From Coccinella septempunctata (taxonomy: Eukaryota; Arthropoda; Insecta; Coleoptera; Coccinellidae): a DNA stretch of 64,000 nucleotides. This document shows, piece by piece, positions 1 to 10,139 of this stretch. Every line of letters starts with the position of its first letter. The stretch's first letter is position 1. The notes beneath the pieces were generated by a model that did no database searches, was not told the DNA's origin, and saw only the letters and a list, made by a program, of their open reading frames with translations. The position numbers were made by a program, and so were the translations under genes. The stretch lies in NCBI RefSeq assembly GCF_907165205.1, contig NC_058191.1, positions 17,238,501 to 17,302,500 of the forward strand, read 5' to 3'.

Positions 1-1288
1 CTACTGGTGGTTCGTCCATTTCTTCTTCGTTGTTCTCTACAAGATCTTCCAGCTCGTCATTATCGTCATCAGGTCTGTAATTTATTCTCGATTCTCTTTC
101 TATCGAGTCCGCCAGTGCTTCTGCTTTATCGGTATTCGTATATGCCATTCCTCTTTCTCCGTGGAGAGGTGGTATTTTAGTCTTTTCTCTTATCAGACAT
201 TTTTGCATTTTCCATGCAGAATGATCGATAGTATTTAGTTCTTGAACTCTTTTGTTCCATCTATTTGTTCTCATGTCCATCAGGGCATTTTTTAGAACTT
301 GGCTGTGTCGGTTTAGATTTCTCTTATTTATATCTGTTTTGTTGAGCCTGTATGTTTTTCTTAGTCTCCGATTTTCCCTGATGAGATCTTTGATTTCTCT
401 GGGTGTATCACCGTGTGGATGTATCGGTGCTGGTCTCGTTATTTTCTTTGTGCTCTTTTTGTAGGCATCTATTATATTCTTTTCTAGTTTATCAACTGCT
501 CTTTCTAGGTCTTCCGGTGTGTTGATTGTCGGTATTTCTGTTACCTCCGATTGTATCAGATGGCTATATTTCGTCCAATCGGTGTATTCTCTTGTTTGCA
601 TTAGTTCTCTTCTTGGCCCATCTCCTATTGTTAATTCGATGGGGTTGTGGTTAGAGGTTCCGTCCCACAAGGTCTCTATCGAGAATTCTCTAGTGATATT
701 TTTCATAATTGCGATATCAATTATATCTGGTAATCCATTTCCGAATGCTAGGTACGTTGGTTCTTCAGGTCCAATAACGATAGCTTCATGTTTTTCAGCG
801 AGATCTTTCAGTTTTCTGCCATTTCTGTTTTCCATCCTGCTGTTCCATTCTGGAGATTTGCAATTAAAATCTCCGATGCAGATTTTCGGGTTTGTTCCAT
901 CTAGTAAGTTGTTGATTTCTTCTTCCAATAGGTTATTTGGGGGTCTTTTATATGCCGATGTGACTTCGACTCTTTGTCGATTTATTTCAGCTACAATCGT
1001 CACTGTTTCTATTTGTGACTCGTCAGATCTTCCTTTAAAATAGTGTTTCAGATCTCGTCTAACCAGTAAGGCAACACCTCCCCCAGTGTTTGCGATTCTG
1101 TCACATCTATATATCTCATAATTCATGATATTCAATCGCGTATTTGGTTGTATTCTTGTTTCCTGTAAGGCTATAATATCAGGTTTTCTCTCTGATATTA
1201 TTTCTTCTATCTCGGGTTTTCGAGTTCTGACCCCGTTTATGTTCCAGGAGACTATTTTAAGGGAATTTTTCCTAGTTGTATGTTCCAT
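1..1288 (-). CDS. LINE-A ORF2, N-terminal part: AP-like endonuclease and linker (partial)
   Basis: ORF2 of Jockey-like LINEs encodes an apurinic-like (EEP) endonuclease that nicks the target and a reverse transcriptase that copies the RNA there. The ATG at 1286-1288 overlaps the gag stop codon in TAATG. Endonuclease motifs are visible on the minus strand: VSWNINGV, ALQETR and GDFNCKSPEWNSR. The last motif reads S-N-H where the family normally has S-D-H, as in the other LINE-A copies here. By comparison with the copy at 54005-56329 the frame looks open to the window edge, with missense changes only. The reverse transcriptase lies off the left edge, so I cannot say whether the whole gene is intact. 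Confidence 0.75.
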   Translation of the reverse strand, partial: MEHTTRKNSLKIVSWNINGVRTRKPEIEEIISERKPDIIALQETRIQPNTRLNIMNYEIYRCDRIANTGGGVALLVRRDLKHYFKGRSDESQIETVTIVAEINRQRVEVTSAYKRPPNNLLEEEINNLLDGTNPKICIGDFNCKSPEWNSRMENRNGRKLKDLAEKHEAIVIGPEEPTYLAFGNGLPDIIDIAIMKNITREFSIETLWDGTSNHNPIELTIGDGPRRELMQTREYTDWTKYSHLIQSEVTEIPTINTPEDLERAVDKLEKNIIDAYKKSTKKITRPAPIHPHGDTPREIKDLIRENRRLRKTYRLNKTDINKRNLNRHSQVLKNALMDMRTNRWNKRVQELNTIDHSAWKMQKCLIREKTKIPPLHGERGMAYTNTDKAEALADSIERESRINYRPDDDNDELEDLVENNEEEMDEPPV

Positions 1289-2153
1289 TATTTCAGTTTA
1301 CTGAACATTCCTTGGAGTTTTTTCTCCATCTCTCTTTCAATTTTCAACATAATTTTGTTGAAAATTTTTTCAGTAAAAGTGTCTAAATCGTGGGCGGATT
1401 CAGAGACTTTTCTGTTTTCTTTTGTTTTGTTGATCGTAGGTTTAGCTTGGGGCATTTTCGGTGTCTCCTTCTTCTGTACTGGTTTGGGTACTTCTTTTTT
1501 CTTGTCGTCTACTTTGGAGGGGGTGGGCTTCTTTTTCTCCTGGACTTTTAGAGGAATCGTGCTCTGCTGAGCCGATTTCTGGCCTGTTTTCCTCTTTCTT
1601 GTCACTAATTTGAATTCGCTACATCCTTTGTAGCTTGCTGGATGGCCTTCTTCACCGCACAGAACGCATGTGACATTTCTCTCCTCACCTTTTCTGGTAA
1701 GTTCGCAATCTTTTGTGCAATGATTGCCCAAACATTTGACGCATCTGTATGGAAAAGAACACTTGTTTTGGGCATGTCCGTACCTCTGACATCTGAAGCA
1801 TTGGCTTGGATTTTCTGCCCTTCTTTTTGATTCCACTACAATGCAGAGATTGTAGAGGCGTCTACTTTCGAAAATCTCCTTTCTCTGAGTTTTTACCAGG
1901 TATAAGGGTATAAACTTTTTTGGTTTTATTGGATGTCATTCTGGACACCTCGGCGTCATGGATTCCTTGGACCTTTAGATCATTTTTTATTAAATCTAGG
2001 TCAGCATCTATTGGGAGATGTCTTATAACTGCATATATCTTTTTCTCTTCCTCCATCTGGAACGTGAAGTACTCCTTACCAATCTGGTCAAAATATTTTG
2101 TTATGTTCCTGTAGTCGTCCACAGTCGAGGCTACGATCCTGATCCCGTCTTTC
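1288..2153 (-). pseudogene. LINE-A gag (ORF1), C-terminal half, frameshifted and interrupted
   Basis: Gag is the RNA-binding ORF1 protein. This half carries the PRE_C2HC-like region (KDGIRIVASTVDDYRN onward) and three CCHC-type zinc knuckles (beginning CFRCQRYGHAQNKC, CVKCLGNH and CVLCGEEGHP), the usual Jockey-clade arrangement. A run of six A replaces five A near 1915-1920 on the minus strand, giving a +1 frameshift relative to the copies at 18359 and 53285. The downstream part (1288-1836) is open. The gene was also split from its N-terminal half (6958-7520) by the LINE-B. The final TAA shares its last A with the ATG of ORF2. Confidence 0.8.
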
Positions 2154-2165
2154 ACGACGGTTGCT
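2154..2165. other. Target-site duplication of nested LINE-B, left copy
   Basis: The 12 bases ACGACGGTTGCT occur here and again at 6958-6969, exactly bracketing LINE-B. They belong to the gag gene of the host LINE-A; removing one copy and the LINE-B rejoins the gag reading frame. Confidence 0.9.
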
Positions 2166-2188
2166 TTTTTTTTTTTTTTTTTTTTTTT

Positions 2189-2432
2189 GTAGCAGGGGGA
2201 AAATCTGCAAACAGACGAACACACCCTCTCCTGAGGGGGAACAGTGTGGGGATTCTCACTCTCTGAGCTCGAGACCCACTAAAAACCCTTAACTGCTTCT
2301 TCATAGGTTCCGGGCATTTTGCCTATTAACCAGTTGACTCTTATGGTTTCTGGACTCTCACACGATCGTAGTCGTGTTGATATTTGTATGCTGCCTATAG
2401 CTTTTATAGGTTAAGCTCTTCTTTGGTTACAT
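2189..2432 (-). other. LINE-B 3' UTR with terminal stem-loop
   Basis: This runs from the ORF2 stop to the poly-A tail. On the minus strand it has a short hairpin (CCCTC-AGGA-GAGGG) and ends CCCCCTGCTAC before the A run. The end of LINE-A is similar (CCCCCTGCTAT), so the two families probably share the 3' signal read by their reverse transcriptases. Confidence 0.7.
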
Positions 2433-5139
2433 TTAAATCCTTAACTGATCTCTGGGTCTTCGGTGGTAGGTTCTTGACCTTCTAGCTTCTTCCGTGGGAT
2501 CGTAGTCGACCAATCTTCGTAGTTCCTCATTTGGATGTTGTTTGGCTTTGTCGAATATCCTTTCCGCCTTTCTCTTCATAAATTCTGTAACTGGTTCCCA
2601 TTCCAAGTCCTTGTAGATTTGTTTGTTCCTAACAAACCAGGGTACGTCCATCGCCATTCTAAGAAGTTTATTCTCAGTGGCCTGTATTTTCTTGATGTGG
2701 GTCTTGGCTGCGAAGCCCATGCCGCCGAACCATATGTGAGTTGTGGTCGCGCAATTGTTTTAATCATCGTCAACTTGATGTTCTTATTCATATGACTTCT
2801 TCTGCCTATGAGTGGATAAAGTTTACTCATTGCGGCTTTTGTTTTATCAACTGCACATTTGATGTGGTTTTTCCATGTAAGTCCTCTGTCAAGCGTCACT
2901 CCTAGGTATGTTGCTTCATTTTTCCATTCAATCTCTTCTCCATCAACTTCAAGGTTTTCTTCCATCCCCAATCTTCTCTTTTGCAGTAATATTGCTTGAG
3001 TCTTTCTTCCATTGATTTGTATTTTCCATTTGATGCACCATTTGAGTAATTCATCTATGGCTTCCTGCAGTCTCCGGTGTATGATCTCTGGGCGTCGATG
3101 TCTGAACGCTATTCCTGTGTCATCTGCGTACAAGGTGAGCATATTTCTAGCATTCTTCGGGATATCATAGACGTATATTACGTAAAGCAGAGGTCCAAGT
3201 ACCGATCCTTGAGGCACTCCCGCTTCTAATTGTCTGGTTTGAGAGGTTGCTCCATCTATTTTCACATAAAAGTTTCTATTCCTCAGATAGTTCCTTATAA
3301 TCTTGCACAGCTTGGTCGAATATCCTGCTTTTTTCATTTTGTAGATTAGGCCTTCGTGCCATACTCTATCAAAAGCTCTCTCAATATCCATCAGAACTAA
3401 TCCTGTGGCCTGTTTAGTCTGCATTCCTTCGGTGACGTATTCTATGAGCCGTAGTAATTGGAGTTCAGTCGAATGTTCTCGTCGAAATCCAAATTGTTCG
3501 GTGGAATTATCTTCAACATTTCTGTTTCCTCATTCAGCCTTTTAGCGATAACCCTCTCGACGATTTTTCCTAGTGCTGATAGTAGGCTGATTGGTCTATA
3601 ATTTTGAGGAAATTTCCGTTCCTTTCCAGGCTTGTTGAAAACTATCATTTCTGCAGTTTTCCATCTCTTTGGGTAGTATTCGGTCCTCATCACTCCGTTT
3701 GTTATATTCGTCAAGGCTGCTATTCCTTTTCTAGGCAATTTCTTCAACATATAATTCGTTATCTTATCTTCTCCCGGCGATTTCCTGTTTTTCAATTTCA
3801 TTATGATCTCTTTGATTTCTGTTGGTGAAGCCGGTTTTGGAATGGTTTCGGTTTCCGGTGGTTCCATCATCAGTTCTTCGTTTGCCTCCACTTCTTCTTC
3901 TAGATCTTCATTGTCATCATCATTTCTGTAATTTATTCTGGCTTCTCTCTCAATTGAGTCGGCCAATGCTTCGGCTTTCTCAAGTCTCGTATATACCATT
4001 CCGTTTGCTCCATGCAGTGGAGGTATAACTGTCCGTTCTCGTCGTAAGCGTTTTTGCATTTTCCAAGCCGAGTGATCTATTGTATTCAGTTCCCTTAATC
4101 TCTGGTGCCATCTGCTATTACGCAGTTCTGTTAAAGCATTTTTCAATATCTGGCTATGCTTATTCAGTTTCTTCTTGTCTTCTTCTCTTTTTGTTGTTCT
4201 GTAGATTTTTCTGAGTCTTCTGTTCTTTTTTATAAGTTCCTTTATATCCCTTGGCGTATCTCCGTGTGAATGTTTCGGAATTGGTTTCCTTATTCTCTTG
4301 GTGCTTTCTTCATAGGCTTCTTTTATTTGATTTTCCAATTTTTCAACTGCTTCATCTAATTCATCCCGGGTGTTTATTTGGGGAATTTCCGTGATTTTCT
4401 CCTGAAGTAAATTCTTATATTTCTCCCAGTCTGTGCGATCCTTGGTTTGTGTCTCTTCTTCGTTTCTTGGGCCATGTCCCACTATGAATTCTATGGGATT
4501 GTGGTCTGTAGTTCCGTCTTCTATTGTATCAATGCTGATTTCTTCAGTGATGTCTTTCATTACGACAATGTCCAGTACAACAGGTAGTCCATTTACTCTT
4601 GGTATGTAGGTCGGTATATCAGGTCCTATTACAACTGCATCAAGTTTTTCAGCATAAATCTTCAGTCTTCTCCCGTTGGTATTTTCCACTCTACTATTCC
4701 ATTCCTGCGATTTGCAGTTAAGATCACCAATTATGATTTTAGGGTGTCTTCCTTCTAGTAGCATTTTTAGATCCTCTTCCAGCATGTCCTTATCCGGTGA
4801 TTTATAAGTTGAAATAATCTTCACTTGTCCTCGATTAGTATTCACAATAATCGATATTGCTTCTACTTCTTGTCCATTGAATATTTGGTCGAAATGGTGA
4901 TCCATATTCTTTCTAGCCAGTATAGCAACGCCACCTGTGCTGTTAGGTCTATCATTTCTGTAGATATTGTAATTGGGAAATGCTATCCGAACGTTGGCGT
5001 TAAGTCTTGTTTCTTGGAGAGCTATGACATCCGGTCTCTTCTCTTCAATCAGTTCTTCGAATTCTGATCTGCGGGCTCTCAATCCTTCGACGTTCCAAGA
5101 GACAATTATGAGATTGTTCTTTATCGTCGTATCAGCCAT
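2433..5139 (-). pseudogene. LINE-B ORF2: endonuclease and reverse transcriptase, two single-base frameshifts
   Basis: The gene starts at the ATG 5137-5139, overlapping the gag stop in TAATG. The endonuclease (first ~220 residues) has IVSWNVEGL, ALQETR, GDLNCKSQEWNSR and TDHNPIEF, so its catalytic Asp-His pair is present. The reverse transcriptase follows, with RPISLLSALGK, GVPQGSVLGPLLY and the YADD active site. Frame 3442-5139 (565 codons) ends when one G is missing near 3500 compared with the copy at 41245-43482; frame 2576-3424 continues the polymerase. One missing C near 2717 then shifts into 2433-2720, the C-terminal tail. Without these two one-base losses the gene would be about 900 codons. 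The losses are in short homopolymers, so sequencing error cannot be excluded. Confidence 0.88.
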
Positions 5140-6533
5140 TAAATATTCTTAATAATTTGCTGCATCTTCTTCTCAATCTCTTTCTCCAGATTGTGCATCA
5201 TCGTCCTGAGGAGGTTTTTCGTGAACTTATCTAGTTCCTCAGTGATTCCAGAAATTCCTTTCCTGGTTTCGGCTTTTTTGACGGTTTTTGACTTTTCCTT
5301 CTTTTTCTCTGGATTCTCCGTGTCTTTGACCACTTTGGTTGCAGTTTCCTGGGGTTTCTTCACTTCCGAAGAGTTTTGGGATGGCCTCGGTGTATTTTGT
5401 GTTGGCCTCGAGCTGGTCTGGTTCGATCTTGGCGATCTCTTGGTCTTTTTAGTGACCAATTTCCATTCGCTACATCCCTTGTAGCTGGCTGGATGTCCTT
5501 GCTCTCCGCAGAGAACACAAGAGGCATTTCGCTCCTCGTTCTCCCTGGTAAGCGTACACTCCTTGGAGCTGTGATTACCGGAGCATTTCACGCACCTCCA
5601 TGGAAAAGTGCACTTACTTTGGGCATGTCCATATCGCTGACAGCGGTAACATTGTCCAGGCCCAATCGTCCTTCTCTTAGGTTCAACAACACAGTTCATG
5701 TTGTAGAGCCTTTTCACCTCGAAGATATCCTTATTCTGGGTTTTAACCAGCAATAAGGGCATCGGCTGTTTTGTTTTATTTGAGGTCATCCTTATGACCT
5801 CAGCATCGACGATCCCTTGATCCTTGAGGTCGTCAAGGATCGTCGGGATATCTGCATCCAGCGGTAGGTATCTCACTACCGCGTATATTTTCTTTTCTTC
5901 CTCCCGTTGAAGAGTGTAAAACTCCCTATTTATTTTATGAAGGAAGTCCGTCATCCTTCTATGATCATCGGCGCTTTGTGGGACGATTCTTATACCGTCC
6001 TTTACTGTCGTCGCTCTTTGGTATTTAATACCGTTTCGCATTAACGCATTCGAAATTGAAGTCCATTCGGACGTACCTCTCAGGGTCACAGGGGGGATTT
6101 TTTCTTTTCTCTCCACTGGAGTGGTTTTCTCTTGGTCTGGGGTTTCCAAGACTCTTTTCTTGTTTGTATCTTCATTTGACGAGGAGCTATCCTTTCTCAC
6201 TCTTTTGGCGGGTGGGGAAATTTTGGTTTGAGGGGTTTTGACCACCTCCATCTTCTGTTTTTGAACCGGTAAGTTCACTTCTTGGACATTTTTCAAAATA
6301 ATGTTCTTCTTGAGTGCTTTGGAGTAACTTTCCTTATTTCCCTCCTGCAACTCGAGCCTCTCCCTGAGATTTTTAATCTCAGCAACTAAGCTAGATACGC
6401 ATCTATCTAACTCATTCACCCTCGCTTTCAAACTTGCGTTCTCCTCTCTCAAAATATCGTGTTCGGACACGACATTAGCGATTTCTGGCGCGTCTTCTTC
6501 CATTACGGAATCGCAGTCCGAATGGTCAGACAT
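5139..6533 (-). CDS. LINE-B gag (ORF1 RNA-binding protein), intact
   Basis: This is an open frame of 464 codons. Order along the protein: acidic N-terminus; a heptad-rich coiled coil at about residues 25-65 (LREENASLKARVNELD); a charged linker with many Lys, Ser and Pro; a PRE_C2HC/RRM-like region from about residue 150 (IPPVTLRGTSEW) to 290; three CCHC knuckles at about 295-360 (CYRCQRYGHAQSKC, then CVKCSGNH and CVLCGEQGHP); and a Lys-rich tail. Jockey-clade Gag proteins bind element RNA and help direct it to the nucleus or target. The stop codon overlaps the ORF2 start (TAATG), which suggests ORF2 is made by stop-restart translation. Confidence 0.9.
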   Translation of the reverse strand: MSDHSDCDSVMEEDAPEIANVVSEHDILREENASLKARVNELDRCVSSLVAEIKNLRERLELQEGNKESYSKALKKNIILKNVQEVNLPVQKQKMEVVKTPQTKISPPAKRVRKDSSSSNEDTNKKRVLETPDQEKTTPVERKEKIPPVTLRGTSEWTSISNALMRNGIKYQRATTVKDGIRIVPQSADDHRRMTDFLHKINREFYTLQREEEKKIYAVVRYLPLDADIPTILDDLKDQGIVDAEVIRMTSNKTKQPMPLLLVKTQNKDIFEVKRLYNMNCVVEPKRRTIGPGQCYRCQRYGHAQSKCTFPWRCVKCSGNHSSKECTLTRENEERNASCVLCGEQGHPASYKGCSEWKLVTKKTKRSPRSNQTSSRPTQNTPRPSQNSSEVKKPQETATKVVKDTENPEKKKEKSKTVKKAETRKGISGITEELDKFTKNLLRTMMHNLEKEIEKKMQQIIKNI

Positions 6534-6957
6534 TTTAGAATCTAATTAATAATTACTTTGCTACTCAAAGAAATTGGAAATAAAATTTTTCAAGACAAAA
6601 GAAAAATGTATCTCATGCATAAAAACATCAAAAATTCTCTACGCTATGAGAAAAATCAGAAAGAAAGATACGAAAAATAAGCTCACCTGATGTTTTCTGC
6701 AGTACCAACGAGAAAATAAAAAAAATTCTCTGGACACTTAGGATGAACACCAACTTTGAAAACTTTAACGAATTAAAATTCCGATAACAAATATAGAACC
6801 TACAAAAACTCCACAGACGGAATCAAATATTCCGTAGCTTTGTTAGTGGGCACTTTCACCTCCGCTTTCACTTTTACGGCACTGTGACTTTCTCGTCCGC
6901 TTTCTCTTTTATAGCACTGTAGCACGTCTTCTCCTGTCAAGCGATTGACTCGGAATG
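6534..6957 (-). promoter_or_regulatory. LINE-B 5' UTR, presumed internal promoter
   Basis: This is the 424 bases between element start and gag ATG. The first ~120 bases on the minus strand (CATTCCGAGTCAATCGC onward, then short repeats with AAAAGAGAAAGCGGACGAG) match the start of the LINE-A 5' UTR. Jockey-type elements use an internal RNA polymerase II promoter at this place; that function is inferred from the family. Confidence 0.6.
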
Positions 6958-6969
6958 ACGACGGTTGCT
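6958..6969. other. Target-site duplication of nested LINE-B, right copy
   Basis: The 12 bases ACGACGGTTGCT match 2154-2165 exactly. The element's 5' end follows immediately on the left. Confidence 0.9.
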
Positions 6970-7520
6970 CTGTTGTAGCTGAGTTTCTTCAAGTAGAGAG
7001 CTTTTGAGATCTCTACCCAATCGGCTGTACCTATCGTCGTGATGGGTGGAATTTTATCTTTTTTAGGTAACTCCGTTGCTTTTTTTGCGGTCTCTTCGTC
7101 TGAAGATGAACTTTCTTTACGCGCGCGTTTTGTGGGCGGCGCGTTCTGGGTTTTAGCAACTTGAGTTGCAAAATTTCTCTTCTTCTCCGGTTCTGGAGCT
7201 ACTTCCTGTTTGGAGGAATTTTTGGGGACCGCTACCGGCTTTGCAATTTCTGCAAATGTGGGGGATTTCTGTGCCGTATTCTGTTTTGCAATTTCAGCAA
7301 AACTAGGGGATTGAGGAGCTTTATTTTTGTTAACTTCCTCTCTCAAGAGGCGTATCTCCCCGACCAACTGAGCTACGGTTTCAGTTAATTTATTTATTTG
7401 AGCCTTCAATTGCCCATTCTCTTCTTTGAGCCTTACAAGCTCCTCTGCATCTCCATCGCTAAATTCTTCGGTGTCCGTAGCTTCCATGTAGGAGCTCTCA
7501 TTGTCTGAGACCTCCGACAT
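6958..7520 (-). pseudogene. LINE-A gag, N-terminal half, cut off by LINE-B
   Basis: The frame starts at ATG 7518-7520 (MSEVSDNESSYMEATD). It has an acidic start, then a leucine-rich coiled coil (LVRLKEENGQLKAQINKL, about residues 28-65), two short SFAEIAK/TFAEIAK repeats, a basic linker, and the start of the PRE_C2HC-like region (IPPITTIGTADWVEIS). Gag sequence stops at RATVV, where LINE-B entered; the remaining codons down to 6909 are LINE-B 5' UTR read by chance. The continuation of the gene is at 1288-2153. Confidence 0.85.
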
Positions 7521-7979
7521 GGCTTTTTGTCCGTATTGAACTATATGAGGTATTTCGGAATAATAATGAATATTGGAAATCCTTACTACTATGTTACTAT
7601 TAAGCTATGTGGCTAAATTAAATATTTTCTATACTATCAGAAAAATAAATCGACTCACCAGTGATATCCGTGGAACCAGCGATCTTGGGATCTGGACTCG
7701 ACACTGAATACACTGAATTTGAACGAATTTCCGCTCTATAACACATACACTTATAGAACTTACAAAAAACTTCGGAAGTTTCGTAGACGGAATCATAAAT
7801 TCCGCAGCTTCGCCAGTGTACACTTTCACCTCCGCTTTCACTTTTACGGCACTGTGACACTTCGACTTTCTCGTCCGCTTTCTCTTTTATGACACTTCGA
7901 CTTTCTCGTCCGCTTTCTCTTTTATAGCACTAGGAGCACTGTAGCACGTCTTCTCTTGTCAAGCGAATGACTCGGAATG
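7521..7979 (-). promoter_or_regulatory. LINE-A 5' UTR with 35-bp tandem repeat
   Basis: This is the 459 bases upstream of the LINE-A gag. A 35-bp unit is repeated at 7861-7895 and 7896-7930 (each has TCTCGTCCGCTTTCTCTTTT on the plus strand). The first ~120 bases resemble the LINE-B 5' UTR and the remainder resembles the 5' UTR of the recombinant at 40521-45401. It presumably carries the internal promoter; the repeats may be promoter units. Confidence 0.6.
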
Positions 7980-8649
7980 AAAAAAAAATGACAAAATGAT
8001 ACCGTTCCGAAAAATATCTTTTATTGCACCAACCGAAATGGTGGATGCGCTAACCGGAGTAGTAGTCGATTCGTCAAAATATCATTTCAATTCCTAAGGA
8101 ACTATTGGATCAATTCGAACCAAATCTTGAAACTGCACATAGTTTTCGCATGCATCTCAATATGCACCTCAATTCGAAAACTATGTATAGTTTCAAAATT
8201 TGGCTCGAATTGATCCAACAGTTTATGGGAAATTGATATCACACTTTGCCGAATTGACCTCTGAAATCTCAATTCCTATCAGAACTATCGATATGAAATT
8301 CAACATGTGCATCCCAATTCGAAAACTATGTGAAGTTTCAAGATTTGGGTCGAAATGATCAAACGGTTTTTGAGAAATTCATATCACACTTTGCCGAATT
8401 GACCACAGAAATCTTAATTCCTATCAAAATTATCGAACTGAATGAAACTCAATAGGTATATCTCAGTTCAAAAATTGTGTAGAGTTTCGAGATTTGGATC
8501 GAATTTTGATGAGAAATTCATATCACACTTTGCCGAATTGACCACAGAAATCTTAATTCCTATCAAAATTATCGAACTGAATGAAACTCAATAGGTATAT
8601 CTCAGTTCAAAAATTGTGTAGAGTTTCGAGATTTGGATCGAATTTTGAT
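7980..8649 (+). repeat. 145-bp satellite, plus orientation
   Basis: Divergent satellite monomers follow a short stretch of composite-unit tail (GTAGTAGTCGATTCGTC). Typical words are TGATATCACACTTTGCC and GAAATCTCAATTCCTATC. Only short chance reading frames are present. Confidence 0.85.
8372..8649 (+). repeat. 139-bp direct tandem duplication in satellite
   Basis: Two copies, 8372-8510 and 8511-8649, look identical by eye. Each runs from GAGAAATTCATATCAC to GGATCGAATTTTGAT. The other satellite stretches of this type carry one copy. Confidence 0.85.
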
Positions 8650-9560
8650 GGTCAATGAATAAAAGAATAAGTTCTATTTATCATGAATTGTTCGATCCAG
8701 GAGACTCAACTTTCGGAATAATAACTTATGACAAGAATATCCATGAACCTTGACAAGAGCGACTTCGGCAAGTCTGGGAAGAATCGTTTCGGTCCGTCAA
8801 AAATGACATATCGGCCTATTTTCCATATCGCATTCGTCCGAAATACGATGCAATGATGAACCCAATAATTGGTACAAATAAAAAACTTTAAAATCCTCGA
8901 GATTGCGCAGGAAACTTTCAATTTCAAGTCCTTAGCAATAATTTACCAACCATTCGCCCGTAAAACTTCCGTCAACTTGGCTAATATCGGTCCCACTATT
9001 TGAAGAAATCCAAAGTGTTAAGGTCAAACAATGTCATTTTCAGCCTCCGAGTCTCAAGTGCGACAGGCAACCACGCCTGCCACTGATGTATGTACACAGT
9101 TTTCGAATTGAGATGCACATGTTGAATTTCAGTTCGAAAGGACCGTGGGGACCTGTGGACTTCAGTTCTACCTGGGGTTAGGCCCCCACAGTTGCTGGCG
9201 GTGTGGCAATGAAGGCCACCACAGGGAGGACTGCCGAGGGGAAAGGACGAAGTTCTGTTCCAGGTGCGACCGTGTGGGGGTCCTTTCCAGGGTGTGTTGC
9301 GTTAGAGATAGGGGACCAGGGACCGCCAGAACTGCCTCAGGACCGACCGCAACTCCAGGAAGCAGGACAGAGGCCATACTGCCGGACCTCCGACTGAGGC
9401 CCGCCGTACCGCCAACACCGTCAGAACCGTCGCCGCCCACATCGTTGCCGCCCCTACCGAAGTAGAAGGTGAAAATGGATTAGAATTACCCAAAAAAAAA
9501 TTACCGATTATTAAAATGATACCATTCCGAAAAATATTTTTTATTGCACCAACCGAAATG
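8650..9560 (+). repeat. Composite unit U1: H1 5' fragment + Gag-like GC block
   Basis: Positions 8650-9090 correspond to the upstream region and start of the histone H1 gene at 49826-50260 (ATG 9031-9033, reading MSFSASESQVRQATTPAT). After a short satellite piece, 9131-9465 is the GC-rich block, open for 106 codons. It has one good CCHC knuckle (CWRCGNEGHHREDC), a second knuckle with His lost (CSRCDRVGVLSRVC) and a Pro-rich tail. An AT-rich stretch follows with GTAGTCGATTCGTC. This unit is at the outer end of the left arm and pairs with 63040-63832, sharing with it an ACCATTCCG variant where other units have ACCGTTCCG. Confidence 0.85.
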
Positions 9561-10139
9561 GTGGATGCGCTAACCGGATTAGTAGTCGATTCGTCAAAAT
9601 ATCATTTCAATGCCTAAGGAACTATTGGATCAATTCGAACCAAATTTTGAAACTGCACATAGTTTTCGCATGCATCTCAATAAGCAACTCAATTCGAAAA
9701 CCATGTACAGTTTCAAAATTTGGCTCGAATTGATCCAACAGTTTATGGGAAATTGATATCACACTTTGCCGAATTGACCTCTGAAATCTCAATTCCTATC
9801 AGAACTATCGATATGAAATTCAACATGTGCATCTCAATTCGAAAACTATGTGAAGTTTCAAGATTTGGGTCGAATTGATCAAACGGTTTTTGAGAAATTC
9901 ATATCACACTTTGCAGAATTGACCACAGAAATCTTAATTCCTATCTGAATTATCGAACTGAATGAAACTCAATACGTATATCTCAGTTCAAAAATTGTGT
10001 AGAGTTTCGAGATTTGGATCGAATTTTGATGGTCAATGAATAAAAGAATAAGTTCTATTTATCATGAATTGTTCGATCAAGGAGACTCAACTTTCGGAAT
10101 AATAACTTATGACAAGAATATCCATGAACCTTGACAAGA
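9561..10139 (+). repeat. Satellite, ending in a short H1 upstream fragment
   Basis: About three plus-oriented monomers lead into 10065-10139, part of the H1 upstream segment (GAACCTTGACAAGAG at its end), which then joins LINE gag sequence abruptly. The mirror in the right arm is 62242-63039. Confidence 0.8.

Larger units (their letters stand above)
2165..6957 (-). mobile_element. LINE-B, near full-length Jockey-like retrotransposon nested in LINE-A gag
   Basis: About 4.8 kb on the minus strand: 5' UTR 6534-6957, gag 5139-6533, ORF2 2433-5139, 3' UTR 2189-2432 and a poly-A tail (T run 2165-2188). The 5' end resembles the LINE-A 5' end, so this copy is probably not 5'-truncated. The 12-bp target-site duplication shows it entered by target-primed reverse transcription. 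It differs from full function by two one-base shifts in ORF2; gag is open. Confidence 0.92.
1..7979 (-). mobile_element. LINE-A non-LTR retrotransposon, 5' part, continues past left edge
   Basis: This is a Jockey-like LINE read right to left: 5' UTR 7521-7979, gag N-terminal half 6958-7520, an inserted LINE-B (2165-6957), gag C-terminal half 1288-2153, then ORF2 from 1288 to beyond base 1. The 5' end, CATTCCGAGTCATTCGC on the minus strand, closely matches the 5' end of the nested LINE-B, which supports 7979 as a true element start. The element sits in satellite/composite repeat DNA; flanking sequence resumes at 7980. Its 3' end and target-site duplication lie outside the window. Confidence 0.85.

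Noticed and set aside
519..1043. 174-codon plus-strand frame, repeated at 17533 and mirrored at 54250
   Set aside because: Antisense shadow of the LINE-A endonuclease; the minus-strand frame has the catalytic motifs.
8706..8927. Recurrent 73-codon frame (MKLKVSCAISR) in about ten places
   Set aside because: It is antisense to the H1 upstream segment and appears wherever that segment was copied; no domain and no independent context.
9168..9440. ~90-codon reading frames antisense to each Gag-like block
   Set aside because: GC-rich sequence has few stops on either strand. The sense frame has CCHC knuckles; the antisense frame has no motif.
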